Positions 43,441-55,510 are shown, counted from the first letter of the stretch. The stretch: 64,000 bases of DNA from Pegoplata infirma (GCA_963921195.1 OY992538.1:88659904-88723903); one strand, 5' to 3'. The notes: generated by a model not told the origin, from the sequence alone. Made by a program: numbers and translations.

Positions 43441-44094
43441 CATATATATTTATGATCCTTGATCGATTTTAAGGCGATCTAGCGATGCCCGTTCGTCCGT
43501 CCGTCCGTGCTGCCTGTTGAAAACACGCTATTTTTTGAAATACCTGAAGTTTGTCATATACATATGTTGGGAATTTACCTGTTCAGATTAGTTTTACAAG
43601 CCAGCGAAATCGCTCCAGTGATTCAAAAGTTATGGGCAAAATAAATTTCGGCAAGTGGTTTTCGTGATTTACGAGATAAAAAAGAACGCTAACTTTCGGA
43701 CAACAAGCCTGAGGATGCTGAAGCTTTGGAAATATATTTGTTGTGTCCCCGGTCTAGTTCGTAATGAATTTCAGCGAAATCAGTCCATTACACTGCAGTG
43801 GTTCAAAAGTAAAAAAAAACGTGAATTTCAGATTGGTTTCACCTTAAATTCATGTGTTGAAAAGCCGTTAAACTATTTTTAAAAACATTGATAAGCCATA
43901 AAAATATTTTACAACGTATTTTTGTCACTCCAAAATATTTTTACAAAAAAATTAAACAAAAAATACACTCAAAAAAATTTTACACAAAAAAAAAAAATTT
44001 AGTATTTTTTTTTTAATAAAAATGATTAAACAAAAGTTTGCATTGTGGAGGGTATACATAGATACGACCTAGTCGAATTTAACTTTTCTACTTG
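43441..44094 (+). mobile_element. DINE-1-like (Helentron) element, type 1, head missing
   Basis: Starts in the TA run (CATATATATTTATGATCC) right at the end of foldback A, then GATCGATTTTAAGGCGATCT, the GTCCGTCCGTCCGT core, and the end CATTGTGGAGGGTATACATA, GATACGACCTAGTCGAATTT, CTTTTCTACTTG. Confidence 0.75.
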
Positions 44095-44502
44095 TTTTGT
44101 TTAATCATCGATTTCTTCTGCGATTTATCTTATATAGTAATTTTTGGAACCTTCTGGAAGAATGGGAACCGCGTTTTTAACAGCATAGGCTCACGAGATG
44201 AAGTTAGAATTTTTCAAAAAAAAAACTACGCCATTATTTTTATTTATCTAAAAACCTTTCAAACAGTAATGATATCAAAAAATCCTAAGAGAAAATACAT
44301 TTCAAAACGAACTTTAATCGAACAACTGTTGCAACAATGCGTATGAGTGATATTTTTGATTGTTGTTTTAAATATAATAGTAATCATACGCCTACGAATA
44401 ATTTTTGTTTCAACAAAATTTTATGTTGAAAATAACTTAAAATATTTAGCTAAATCCTATTTTAAAAAACTATATTTTGTTTCACAAAATGTTCGAGTTA
44501 TT
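44095..44502. other. No gene; unassigned DNA
   Basis: Two ORFs of 73-84 codons show no recognisable motif. CGTATGAGTGATATTTTT resembles the centre of foldback C', otherwise nothing. Confidence 0.4.
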
Positions 44503-45104
44503 ACACCGACCAACAAAAATTTAAAAAAGTTGTTAAACACGAACTGGATAATATACGTTTGGAACTAGAGACCAAATGTAGTAAAACTGCACTTATATAT
44601 CTTTTCGTGATCCTGTTCCCTTTTAAAAGGACTTCAAAGTTTTAGATTACATTTTATAAAATATTTTTACTGGTCCTAGAATGCCACTAGTGATAGCAAA
44701 TGAAAGAGGAGGTTCTCCCCTTTTTTTATTGTTTGTACATATCAGGAAAAAGAAGGTAAGTTAAGTAATTTTAAAAAATGTATCCTTCAATATCATTCAA
44801 AATTTTCAACAAAATATTTTGATAAAGTTTATAAAATACTTTATTCACGTCCTTTTATCCTGATATGGCAACACAAAAAAATTAAAAAATTAGGGAGGAT
44901 GCTCCTCTTTAATTTTCCATCACCAGTGCCATCCTAGGACAAGTACAAATATCACAAAAAAATTTTACAAAAATGTTATCCTTGAAAACTTTGAAACAGG
45001 ATCACAAAATGAAAAACTGTAAATGCAGTTTAACTACACTTTTTCTATATATTCAGACGTATATCATCCGTTTCATGTTTAGTATTGGCTGTCGGACGGC
45101 GTTA
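44503..45104. mobile_element. Inverted-repeat element, family I copy 2
   Basis: Ends TACACCGACCAACA and TGTCGGACGGCGTTA. AACACGAACTGGATAATATA pairs with the TATATCATCCGTTTCATGTT region. It shares its first ~130 bp and last ~120 bp with copy 1 (25716-26166) but has a longer centre. It also shares the CACCGTCCGACA-type terminus with family J. Confidence 0.7.
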
Positions 45105-45174
45105 TTAACACACTTTATAAGTACAAATACTTTATTTTCTTTATTTTTATACCCTCCATTCTAGTGATAGAGGG

Positions 45175-45706
45175 TAGAGATGGGCACATGAGCAGATTAG
45201 AGCGTGATTCACGCGTGATCACGCGTGAGTGTGACTGAATTCTATTTTACTCAGGTGATTGTGAGTGGAGAAAAAAATTGCGCGAGTGAGTGTGCGTGAG
45301 TAAGATTTTTGCGTGAGTGAGTGTGCGTGAGTCAATTTTTTCGCTTGAGTTTGCGTGATTTATCTCTTCATACTTCCTTTCGTACCAAAAACAAGCAACA
45401 AAAAAATTGTAAAATTTGACTTAATTTAAGATTTCGTCCGAAAAAAGCAAACAAAAATGTTAAATTTCACTGAACTTTAAATTTTGCTGAAAATTTTGAA
45501 AGATTTTAGAAATTTTAGTTTTATTAATTTTTTTTTGTATAAATAAAAGTTTCGTGAGTGTGAGTCAACGTGAGTGTGAGTGAAGCTTGCGTGAGTGCAC
45601 GTGAGTGTGAGTTGTATTAAATATACTCACGTGATTGTGAGTGAGTGTGAGTAGAGAAAATATGCTCGTGAGTGTGAGTCAAAAGTCACTCACGTGCCCA
45701 TCTCTA
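45175..45706. mobile_element. hAT-like MITE, GTGAGTGTGAGT-rich, family T
   Basis: Termini TAGAGATGGGCAC and GTGCCCATCTCTA are perfect inverted repeats. Flanks ATAGAGGG and ATAGAGGA agree in 7 of 8 bases. The ends consist of tandem-like GTGAGTGTGAGTGA / TCACGCGTGATC motifs. 532 bp, no ORF. A larger relative is at 54455-56349. Confidence 0.85.
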
Positions 45707-45913
45707 ATAGAGGATATATATAAGTTTGTCATTCCGTTTGTAATACATCGAAATATTGGACTAGGACCCCATAAAGTGTATATATTCAAGATCCTCGATT
45801 GATTTTAAGACGATCTAGCGATCTCCGTCCTTCCGTCTGTTTGTCTGTCCGCAGAAAAAACGCTAACTTTGAAAGACTTTACAGAGGCTACTGAAGTTTG
45901 GCATATATGTTGG

Positions 45914-46215
45914 CAGCGTTACCAGGTACTTTTCTCCGTTGTCCCCAAAAAAATAACAAAATATCCCCCAAAATCCCCAAACAATCAAAAATACGTTTTT
46001 TTTTCAATCACACAAAAACATTTTTTATCAGTTTTTAAACAAATTTTATGGATGGTTATTTTATCATTTTATTTCATAGATTCAGCAATTAAAAAATCCC
46101 CAACCACGTAAATTAACGGTTTTTGGCAATGTCATCCCCAAATGAGATTTCTTGTCTGTTTTGCTCTCATGAAATCCCCAACTTTGGGGATAAATCCCCA
46201 AGTCTGGCAGCCCTG
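45914..46215. mobile_element. hAT-like MITE, 302 bp
   Basis: Termini CAGCGTTACCAG and CTGGCAGCCCTG are inverted with mismatches and fit CAGNG. The 8 bp TATGTTGG stands on both sides (45906-45913, 46216-46223); the DINE sequence reads through when one copy is removed (TATATGTTGGTCATTTACC). Interior has CCCCAAA runs in both orientations. The two small ORFs are chance frames. Confidence 0.88.
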
Positions 46216-46910
46216 TATGTTGGTCATTTACCTGGTCAGGTTGGTATTGCATTCCAGCCAAATCGGTTTAGTGGTTCAATAGTTATGAGCAAAAGAATAA
46301 ATTTCGGCAAGGGTTTTTCACGAATTTACAAGATAAAAAACACGATAACTTTCGAAAGACAATAATGAAACTGCTGGCATGTAACTTTGCCGTTCTCCAG
46401 GTGTGCTTGGTATTGAATTTCAGCTCAATCGGTCCAGTGGTTATAAGCAAAACCCTGATTTTCAGATTGGTTTCATCTTAAATGCCACGTGTTAAACAAG
46501 TTTTAAAAGCATTGGTGGTAGCTTAACAATGCTTTTCAAACTTGTTTAGTTTTAAAGCAATGCTTTTTAAACTTTTTTAGTTTTAAATGCATTGGTAACT
46601 TAAAAATTAAACTCGAAAAAATTTTCAACTCAAAAAAAAAAATACACTCTTTTCTTTACACACTTACAAAAAAATTATTATTATTTTTTTTTTAATGACA
46701 AAAAAATGAGTTTTTACCCAAAATAAAATATTTCTAATCAAAATCGTAAATTTTTTACACGTTAAAAATGTACTATCCTTTTAAAAGGCATTGTGGAGGG
46801 AATTCATAGATTCGGCAAAGTCCAATTTAACTTTTCTACTTTTTTTTTTTAACTTTACTCATTTGGTAATACCTGACCCCTTATCGTGTTAATACGTCAT
46901 TTTAATATAC

Positions 46911-48324
46911 ATATGGGGCATTCCATGTTAAATCGGACACTTTGAAAATTTTTTTTTACATTTTCCCAATTTGTTAACAGTTTTTAGTAGCCTTCAAAAA
47001 CTCTTTCGTGGTAAATTTTCAGATTTTTTTGATGATCCGTTCAAAAGACATGGAATTTTTAAAAATTCGTAGTTTGTTCCTTTACTTAAATTTCTTTTAC
47101 TCATAACTTCTTCGATAATGGTCCAAATTTCAAATCTTTTTTTTCAAAATTTTTGTTTTTTTACGTACTTTTTAAAAAAAAATCCCAAAAAATTCTTAAA
47201 AGCGCTCTAGTAAGCGAATTCTAAGTTTTAAATATGTTTTTGTTTTATGACCAATTTTTTGTTAAATTTTATTTATAAAAGGGGTTACCTTACGGGCTAA
47301 TTATGGTCAGCTATTTGTTTCCAAATGTAAAAAAAGTCAATTCATTTTTATTCTTTCCACCCAACGTTTCGTTTGTTTTTTTCAAACCTCTTCAGGGGAT
47401 TTAATTTATTAAAAATGGCTTATGTTATTACATGGTCGATTTTAAAAATATAATTAAAAAACTGGACTTCACGACACAGAATTGAATAAATAAATAATTA
47501 ATAATCAAAACGATACAATACGCAAAAAATAAAGTCAACTTAACACTAGTATCACAGAACTTCATTTAAAATTTAAATCTAATTTTTGAAAATTTTTGTA
47601 CTCTTCGACTTTTTTGAAATTTTTTTGTGTAAAACATCTATCGATTCTACAAAGTTTTTGCCTCGGCGGATCGTGGGATAACGATAATTACTATTTTTAA
47701 AATTTTTTGAAAAAATTTTGTTGTAATTTTCAAATCTTAAAATCATTTCTACTGCTCGAATGGTGAGTCATAGGGGGGTCCTTTATAAGACCGACCCCAA
47801 TTAATTTTTACATCTTAACATTTCTTTGGAACAAACTAATACCCTATCTCCAATTTCTAAGGGGGCAAAACGACATTTTTTAAAATTTGCTCCAACCGCT
47901 CTAACTGCCCTAATAGTGCCCTTAGAGCAACAAAATGTATCACCTACCCACAATATTTTTTTAGTCCAAACATTTTCTCTGAACACACCTACCCTCTATC
48001 TTTAACTGTTAAGGCGGTCCCCATACAATTTTTTTATTTTTTGTAAATTTGTTTTATTTAATCAGCTTCTACCGCTCCAATGGTGCGTCCGAGAGGGGTC
48101 ATTAGTGAGACCGTACCCCATTTATTTTTACCCTACAACATTTTTTTAAAATATACCTACGCCCTATCTCCACTCCCTAAGTAGGCTACCATACAAAATT
48201 ACATTTTTATAAAATTTGCTCCAACTGTTATTTGTATGGGAGCCGACTTAGGGAGTAAAGATAGGGCGTAGGTATGTTTTCAAAAAATTTTGTTTGATAA
48301 AAATAAATGGAATACCCCATATAT
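46911..48324. mobile_element. Foldback-like element, family D
   Basis: Starts ATATGGGGCATTCCATGTT and ends ATGGAATACCCCATAT, a terminal repeat of about 16 bp. In its right half a ~145-bp unit (CCCTATCTCCA, CCCATACAA, TTTGCTCCAAC) recurs about three times and then once inverted (48235-48300). It contains only chance ORFs. The terminus is shared with foldbacks A and C. Confidence 0.6.
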
Positions 48325-49830
48325 ATTTTACTCCCCTGATTAACATCCTTGTTTGGAATATTAGAATGAGAACTCGTTAAAAAACTTTGTAACCTAATTT
48401 TCTACAAGTTTTCTTGCTACGCTGCCGGAAATGTGAGAGGTAAGTGATAGGTCATTTGACCTATCACCCGGACCCAAAACACTTATCACATAGTCGACAC
48501 CTTTCATATAAAAATACCTATTTCTTTTGTTTGGTAATGTGTCAGCCTCGGATATATCACTAGTGACATGTCACTAAACATGTCCCTTAAGAACACATCA
48601 TAGAACACATCACAGCTGCACCCGCCCTTTTTCGGAACTTAAAAATGTTGTTAAAAAAATCCTTAAAGTGTTTTTAATGAATTTTTTACTCCAAAACGCC
48701 TAAAAAATATCCAAAAATATTTTTAATTTTTTTTTGTAAATACTTGTTATTCCAAACGCAATAAAATTGTCAAACTAATTTTTTGGCTGGGACTTCAAAA
48801 ATTAAAAAAAAAAAAATCTGGACTTTTCTCAATTTATGAAATTTTTTTCTAAAATCGTTTTTGATGGACAAAACCCTCTAACAAAATTTTAAATTTTGTT
48901 CGAGACTTGGTTAAAAATAGAAAATTTGGTTTTGTCCCATTGTATCCGGGCACAGGATAAGCTTTTTTGATATAGCTTTGTTATAAGTCCAATTATCATC
49001 TGTCACGTGATCTGTTACGTTACCAATAAAATTTTAAATTTAAAATATTTTTTGTGCAATAAAAGTAGTAAAAAAGTAACCGTAATTTATTTATATTGTG
49101 TTCGATTAGGGAGTATCCTTTCACCATTCATCTTATTTTAAAAATTTGTTATTTTTTCAAATTTTAGGATTTTTAAATTAGGGTTCTTGCAACTATTAAA
49201 AATATTAACTAGATCCTTAATTGCTGCAAAAAATTTTGAATCTTAAAATTCTAGTTAATATTAAAATTTTTAAAATTAACTTAATGGTGAAAGGGTACTC
49301 CCGAATCAAGCCCATTATAAAAATTAGGTATGTCGCAAATATTCATCACTAGTCGGTATTTGGCATATTCGGCGTTGTTAAAAAAACACATTTATTAACA
49401 TTGTAGTCATTCAGTTTGTTTTTTGTACAAAAAAACTTGAGCACTTGATTAAAATTCGAATTGTAAAGTTAACAGAAAAAATAGTGTCAACAACATCGCT
49501 GTTGTTTTTTAGTCTGGAACTTTTTTTTTAATTTTTTAAATAGGTAAAATACAGGCGTATGAATTATTAAACTGTTCGGCAAGATATTCGTATTCGGTTC
49601 AAACCGAAAACTGAATAGTAAATATTCGGTAAAATGCCTAATACACTAATAAAATCCCTAATAAAAATATTACATTTATTTTAGTTTAATTTAAAGAAAA
49701 AAGTTTCGTAGGCGTATGTTTGATATTTTATTTACATTAAAAATATCACTCATACGCATTGTAACAGAAACACGCCTCAAACTATACTTTGAATATTTCT
49801 ATAATTTTTTTTATACAATCAACTCTAGTG
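48325..49830. other. No gene; unassigned DNA with small palindromes
   Basis: A 24-bp palindrome, GTGATAGGTCA-TT-TGACCTATCAC, lies at 48444-48467. Near 49130 and 49280, GGTGAAAGG and its complement CCTTTCACC lie in a weak inverted repeat. 49352-49656 has TTCGGTATT-type motifs at both ends but no matching 8-bp flanks. No coding sequence. Confidence 0.45.
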
Positions 49831-50254
49831 CAGTGGTCGGCAGAAAGAGAGTATATGAATGCATTGTTGTATGAATATAAATCAGTGGTCGGCAGAAAGA
49901 GAGAATATGAATGCATTGGTATATGAAAATAAACATGCATGTGTTGGTTTATTTCTCAAACAAAGCGATAGCAACCAGCTTGTTGTTGTATTCTTATGCT
50001 CTTAGTTGTGAATTTTGTTGACATTCGTGTTGAATACATGTAAATAGCCGAATGTGTTCGGGATCCATGTGCAATTGATGCCGACCACTGATATAAATAG
50101 GCATGTGTTAGTATATTTCTTAAACAAAGCGACATCAACCAGCTTGTTGTTGTATTTTTATGCTCTTATTTGTGAGCTTTGTTGACATTCGTGTTGAATA
50201 CATGTGTATAGCCGAATGTGTTCGGGATCCATGTGCAATAGATGCCGACCACTG
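49831..50254. mobile_element. hAT-like MITE (outer copy, 208 bp + insertion)
   Basis: Termini CAGTGGTCGGCAGAAAG and GATGCCGACCACTG, flanked by perfect 8-bp CTCTAGTG (49823-49830, 50255-50262). It is interrupted by another copy of the same family; without that copy and its duplication it is 208 bp. Confidence 0.92.
49883..50090. mobile_element. hAT-like MITE (inner copy, 208 bp), inserted in its twin
   Basis: The same termini, CAGTGGTCGGC and GCCGACCACTG, flanked by perfect 8-bp ATATAAAT (49875-49882, 50091-50098). Same orientation and exactly the same length as the outer copy, with a few percent visible differences (e.g. GTATATG against ATATATG). An ORF of 60 codons across it is not a gene. 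Confidence 0.92.
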
Positions 50255-50270
50255 CTCTAGTGATAGAGGG

Positions 50271-51350
50271 TATATGTGGCATTCCACACCAAATCTCCCG
50301 CTACAGAAAAACATGTGTCCCGTAAATTTCTGAATAGGTTGTTTGGATAGCCCTATATGGAACTAACTAAGAAAAATGCGTTTTTGGTTTTTCAAATTTT
50401 CAAAAACTGGGCTTAGGAGGCGTGGTCAAATATTGGAAAAATTGTCAAATTTGTGGCGAGTTGCCTTGATTTAATGTTTATCACATTAAAACGGAATGCA
50501 CCACAATCTTAAAAATTTATATTCTTATATAGTTTTGTATGGGCTATCGATTAAATTTTTTTTTTTTTTTTAATTTTCAGAACCAGTTCTGAAATTTTCC
50601 ATTTTTTAAAAAAATCAATTTATCAAAAATCCGGCACCTTTTTTTTAAATTTTTTTTTTAAGTTTAGATGTTTGTCCATCCACTCAAAAAAATTCAGAAA
50701 CACGTTCGTCGTTTTTTTCGAGAAAATCGCATTTGAACTTTAAATTTCATAACAATTTTGTAATTTGCTTGTATTTTCTTGTTTTAACGTTGCGAATGAA
50801 TATTATCAATTACATAAATATTACTCATACGATCTGGTGAAACAAGAAAATACAAGCAAATTACAAAATTGTTATACAATTTAAAATTCAAATGCGATTT
50901 TCTCGAAAAAAAACGACGAACGTGTTTCTGAATTTTTTTGGTGTGAATGGACAAACATCTAAACTTAAAAAAAAAAAAAAACTTAAAAAAAAAGTGGCCG
51001 GATTTTTGATAAATTGACTTTTTTAAAAAATGGAAAATTTCAGAACGGGTTCTGAAAATTTTCCAAAAAATTTTAATCGATAGCCCACACAAAACTATAT
51101 AAAAATGTAAATTTTTAAGATTGTGGTGCATTCCGTTTTAATGTGATAAATATTTAATCAAGGCAACTCGCCACAAATTTTACCATTTTTCCAATATTTG
51201 ACCACGCCTCCTAAGCCCAGTTTTTGAAAAATTGAAAAACCAAAAACGCAATTTTCTAAGTTCCATATAGGGCTATCCATAAAAGCTATTCAGAAGTTTA
51301 CGGTACACGTGTTTTTTTTCGCTGGACATTTGGTGTGGAATGCCTCATAT
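50271..51350. mobile_element. Foldback element, family C copy 2, complete
   Basis: Left terminus TATATGTGGCATTCCACACC, right terminus GGTGTGGAATGCCTCATAT. The arms are about 520 bp and meet near 50800-50820 (GCGAATGAATATTATC against ATATTACTCATACG). Long stretches such as GGCGTGGTCAAATATTGGAA are perfect on both arms. The 115-codon ORF at 50784 is a palindrome product also seen in copy 1. Its left end abuts the TA run of a DINE head. Confidence 0.88.
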
Positions 51351-51962
51351 GAAAGTTTTTATCTCAAACTTACCACGAAAAAAAATATTGTTGGATCAAG
51401 GTCAAACTTTGGGAGCTTATTGCCCTATATGAAAGTAACAAATCGTGAAACAAAAGTTTTCGTTTTCGGAAAAATGGGCGAGATAGGCGTGGTCAAACAT
51501 GGTAAAATTGAGCAATTTTTGCATGATGTCGCTTTATATTTAATTTTTTCTACAGTAACTCAACGATTCTGAAATTTTCGAAACACATCTATTTTATAGT
51601 GTTTTGTTTGGGCTATCGATTGACATTATTTGTTTTTGGGAAAAATTCAGAACTATGTCTGAATTTTTCAAATGAAAAATAAAAATCGATGTAGCAAAAA
51701 ACACGCCATTTTTTTTTTTTTATTTTAAATTAAAGTTCATTTCATTCTATACATCATATCAAATTTTCAGAGAGCAGTTATTTTTGGTTTTAGAAAAAAT
51801 TAGCTTTAAAGTTTGAATTGCTTATTTTATTTTCCATATCACTCATACGCCACGATAAATTAATTTTTGCACTTACCAAAAACTTGTTTAATTCAGTTTA
51901 GATAACAGATTTAGAGCTGATTTGTCTTACTTTTACGAATTCGACTGTTTTTTTTTTTTGTT
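51345..51962 (+). mobile_element. Foldback-related half element, family C'
   Basis: Reverse complement of 40430-41062: outer end CATATGAAAGTTTTTATCTC, then GGGCGAGATAGGCGTGGTCA, TTCAGAACTATGTCTGAA hairpin, GCACTTACCAAAAACTTGTT and TTTAGAGCTGATTTGTCTTA. It starts exactly where foldback C ends. The 87-codon ORF is not a gene. Confidence 0.65.
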
Positions 51963-52153
51963 GGCCAGAGACATATAGTGCCATCGCTTACCCGTTTTCT
52001 GTGTAATAAGAATGACAATTTTTTTGAACTTTAAAATGTTTGAAATGATAAAGGTTTGTAAAATTTTTGAAGTGCAGACTTTAAAATATTTTTTGGAACT
52101 TGTCTACTTCTGATATATTTTTAATTTTTAGATGTAGGGCAATGTGTTTAATA
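51963..52153. other. Spacer, nothing recognised
   Basis: Short AT-rich spacer before family J. Confidence 0.4.
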
Positions 52154-53210
52154 CACCGTCCGACACACTTTTGTACACATGGACCAGACCAAAAAATTCT
52201 GAAAGTAGGGCTGAAAATAAAATACACGTGTCTCCCAGTTTTTCTAGATCAATTCGTGTTTTCGCGAAAAACGCCAATAAAAAAAGTGGTATTTTTCCAA
52301 AGTAGTGTGAAATAAATCGAAAAATTTATTAAACCTACTTGTGAGCTAAATAATGTTTGAACATATCTTTAGTAAAATTTAAAGACGGTTCTTTTCGTGG
52401 AATATATTAACCGTCTATCTCCCATTTTTGGGGGTCATTTATGTCCTCATTTCTAATGTTCCCCTAGAAAACCATTAAATCATCCATTTAAAGGGTTAAA
52501 ATGTTCTACAAAAATGTTCTGCATCAAATTTCACTAGGAGTTATCAAAGGCCAATAATTTGTGCGATGTTAGCAAAATGCTCAAAAAAGTAAAATTGTAA
52601 ATGCGTGTGGTGTAACACAATTTAATAAAATATGATACTTTACAATTTTACTTTTTTTAGCATTTTGCTAACATCTTACGAACTCCCTAGTGAATTTTAA
52701 TGCAAAAGATTTTTGTGGAACATTTTAACACTTTAAACGCACGATTTAATGCTTTTCTAGGTGAGTATTTGAAATAAGAACAAAAATTAACCCTAAAAAT
52801 TGCAGATAGAGGGTTAATATATTCCAAGAAAAGAACCATCATTAAATTCTACTGAACTTATCTGTTAACACTATTTTTCTCAGAAGTAAATTTTCCATAT
52901 TTTTTCGACTTATTTCACACTACTTTTGTGAAACACAATTTAACATTAAATTTTTTTTTGCATTTTCGCGAAAAAACGCGAATTGATTTAAAAAACCTGA
53001 GAGATACGAGAATGTTATTTTTATACCCACTTTCTGACTGTAGTGAATTTTTTCTATAGTGCGAATTTTTTTTTTTTTTGCATTTTTCGCGATAACGCGA
53101 ATTGATCTAAAAAAACTGGGAGATACGGGTATTTTATTTTCGGCCGTACTCTCAGAATTTTTTAGTCCGGTTCATGTGTACAGCCAAAATTTGAAATTTG
53201 TCGGACGGTG
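52154..53210. mobile_element. Foldback element, family J, complete
   Basis: Termini CACCGTCCGACA and TGTCGGACGGTG are inverted; ATA flanks both sides (52151-52153, 53211-53213). The arms pair over most of 1057 bp: CTCCCAGTTTTTCTAGATCA with TGATCTAAAAAAACTGGGAG, GGTTAATATATTCCA with its complement, and the centre TGTTAGCAAAATGCT / AGCATTTTGCTAACA near 52575-52670. Terminal motif shared with family I. Confidence 0.85.
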
Positions 53211-54604
53211 ATATAAGAGTATTCTTAAAAATTAACAACGACTGTGAATATTGTTGCCTGGATTTATTCCAGTAAATGGCTAAGCGGCGTCCCAGAATTG
53301 CCACAATCATAAGGCAAAGACCACTTCTGAAATATTTTTATTGATATTGAATGCAAATTTGTTACGAAGAATCTAGAAAAACAGTCGAATTCTTATTATA
53401 AATATGACAAATAAATAGAGTCCGGCCGAAACCAGTTTTTCGAGGCCAAACCGAAACCGAACCGAAACTGAAAAAAAAAATTAATGCCTGGCTGAATAAA
53501 ATTTTTATATAATTATTTTTTAAGATAAATATACAGCACTTAATGTTTTTAAATCATAGGAATTGTTGTATTTATTAAAAAATATATAAATTTTAAAAAA
53601 AAACTTACAAAAAAATCATTTTTAATAAACTTAAAAAAAAAAATTGTTCATATCTGTAGATTAAGAAAAAAAAATATTTGAACTGTAGCAGCAACACGTT
53701 AATTGGAAAACCTTGTTACATTTTTTAAAATGAACTGAATCAAGTGTAATGATTAGGGATGAGATTTCCATGCAAAAGCATGTTTTTTGTCGATAGTCTA
53801 AAAACGATTTTGACCAATTATCTTTCCGAATCAAGAAATTTGCTTTAAAATGGCATCGATTTGTTTTTGCATATTTTTGTATATTTTGGTTAAAATTCGT
53901 ATTTTTGCATATTTTGGTTTTAAGTGCATAAATTGTGCATATTTCCAACTTATAAGTGCATATTTTTGCATTTTTTGACATAAATTAGCAAAAACACAAA
54001 TTGAAATTATTTGTTTCAAAAACTGTTTTAAATTTTAAAAATTTATTTTGATAATAAGAAAAATATTTTTTTTTTTAATTTTAACATGATAATGTTTTTA
54101 GGCTGGGGTCTAATTTTAAAAAAGTTGCAGGACGCCACCTCAGTTTGACTATATAAGCTAACGATTAAACAAAAAAGAAAATGAGAATTACATTTTTCAT
54201 TTTATTACAACCTTAAACTTCGACAATTATTTAAAATTAATAAATAAAATAAAAAAATACATAGTTCTGGTAGCGACACCTAGCGCCGCTACTCGATTAA
54301 CGCAGTATTGCCATACCAAATATCGCATTTCCAATTAGATTAGTTACCATCATCGCAAAACTAACCAGTATATTTGAAAATAGAATATCTACAAGCAAGA
54401 ACAACATAAAAAGCGCCGCCTGGCGGAAATTTTATAAGTATTCGTTTTTTGTAGTAGAGATGCTAACGTGACACGTGATTACGCGTGATCATGAGTGAAA
54501 TTTACGCTTGATTAAAAAAAAAAATTCGTGCGTGAGATTGCGTGAGTAATTTTGGCTTCGTCAGTTTGCGTGACTGTTGTCTAAAACAGAAAACTACACC
54601 ATTT

Positions 54605-55510
54605 ACAGATGAAATTCGAAAAAGATCAATTGTTATTCGAAGATTATATTTGTAATTCGAAGATTCCATTTGTAATTCGAAGATTCCATTTGTAATTCGA
54701 AGATTCCATTTGTAATTCGGATACTCCAAGTGTAACTCGAAGATTCCATTTGTAATTCGAAGATTCCAATTGTAATTCGTAAAAGATCAATTGTAATTCG
54801 TAAAAGATCAATTGTAATTCGTAAAAGATCAATTGTAATTCGTAAAAGATCAATTGTAATTCGAAAAAGATTAATTGTAATTCGTAAAAGATCAATTGTA
54901 ATTCGTAAAATATCAATTGTAATTCGAAGATTCCAATTGTAATTCGTAAAAGATCAATTGTAATTCGAAAAGATCAATTGTAATTCGAAGATTCCAATTG
55001 TAATTCGTAAAAGATCAATTGTTATTCGAAAAAGTTCAATTGTACTTCGAAAAATATCAATTGTAATTCGAAAAAGATCAATTGTAATTTGAAAAAGATC
55101 AATTTTAATTCGAAAAAGATCAATTGTAATTCGTAAAAGATCAATTGTAATTCGTAAGAGATCAATTGTAATTCGAAAAAGATCAATTGTAATTCGAAGA
55201 TTCCAATTTTAATTCGTAAAAGATCAATTGTAATTCGAAGAAGATCAATTGTAATTCGAAAAAGATCAATTGTAATTCGAAAAAGATCAATTGTAATTCG
55301 TAAAAGATCAATTGTAATTCGTAAAAGATCAATTGTAATTCGAAAAAGATCAATTGTAATTCGTAAAAGATCAATTGTAATTCGAAAAAGATCAATTGTA
55401 ATTCGTAAAAGATCAATTGTAATTCGAAAAAGATCAATTGTAATTCGTAAAAGATCAATTGTAATTCGTAAAAGATCAATTGTTATTCGATGATTCCAAT
55501 TGTAATTCGT
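54605..55510 (-). repeat. 21-bp satellite array, left half of a giant hairpin
   Basis: About 43 units of TTGTAATTCG plus AAGATTCCAA, AAAAAGATCAA or TAAAAGATCAA. Two unit types (GATTCC and GATC) alternate irregularly. Repeated FYELQLI ORFs are reading frames of the array. Confidence 0.95.

Larger units (their letters stand above)
45148..46841 (+). mobile_element. DINE-1-like (Helentron) element, type 1, with two hAT MITEs
   Basis: Head TATACCCTCCATTCTAGTGA, then after a hAT insertion TATATAAGTTTGTCATTCCG, CATCGAAATATTGGACTAGG, CCCATAAAGTGTATATATTC, GATCGATT-like block, core GTCCTTCCGTCTGTTTGTCT, repeated AGCCAAATCGG/TTATGAGCAAAA blocks, and the end CATTGTGGAGGG, GATTCGGCAAAGTC, CTTTTCTACTTT. 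This is the most complete type-1 copy. No ORF of its own. Confidence 0.8.
49810..50270 (+). mobile_element. DINE-1-like head, type 1, split by a MITE and cut by foldback C
   Basis: TTATACAATCAACTCTAGTG before, and CTCTAGTGATAGAGGGTAT after the MITE, form the palindromic head of a type-1 DINE. Beyond its first TA run the element is replaced by foldback C at 50271. Confidence 0.7.

Noticed and set aside
49352..49656. hAT-like element with TAGTCGGTATT / AATACACTA ends
   Set aside because: Terminal match is partial and the 8-bp flanks (TTCATCAC, ATAAAATC) do not agree.
50784..51131. 115-codon ORF resembling ORFs at 780-1037 and 41662-41862
   Set aside because: All three lie in foldback C arms and derive from the repeated arm sequence, not from a conserved protein. 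Substitutions and A-run length changes are not codon-aware.
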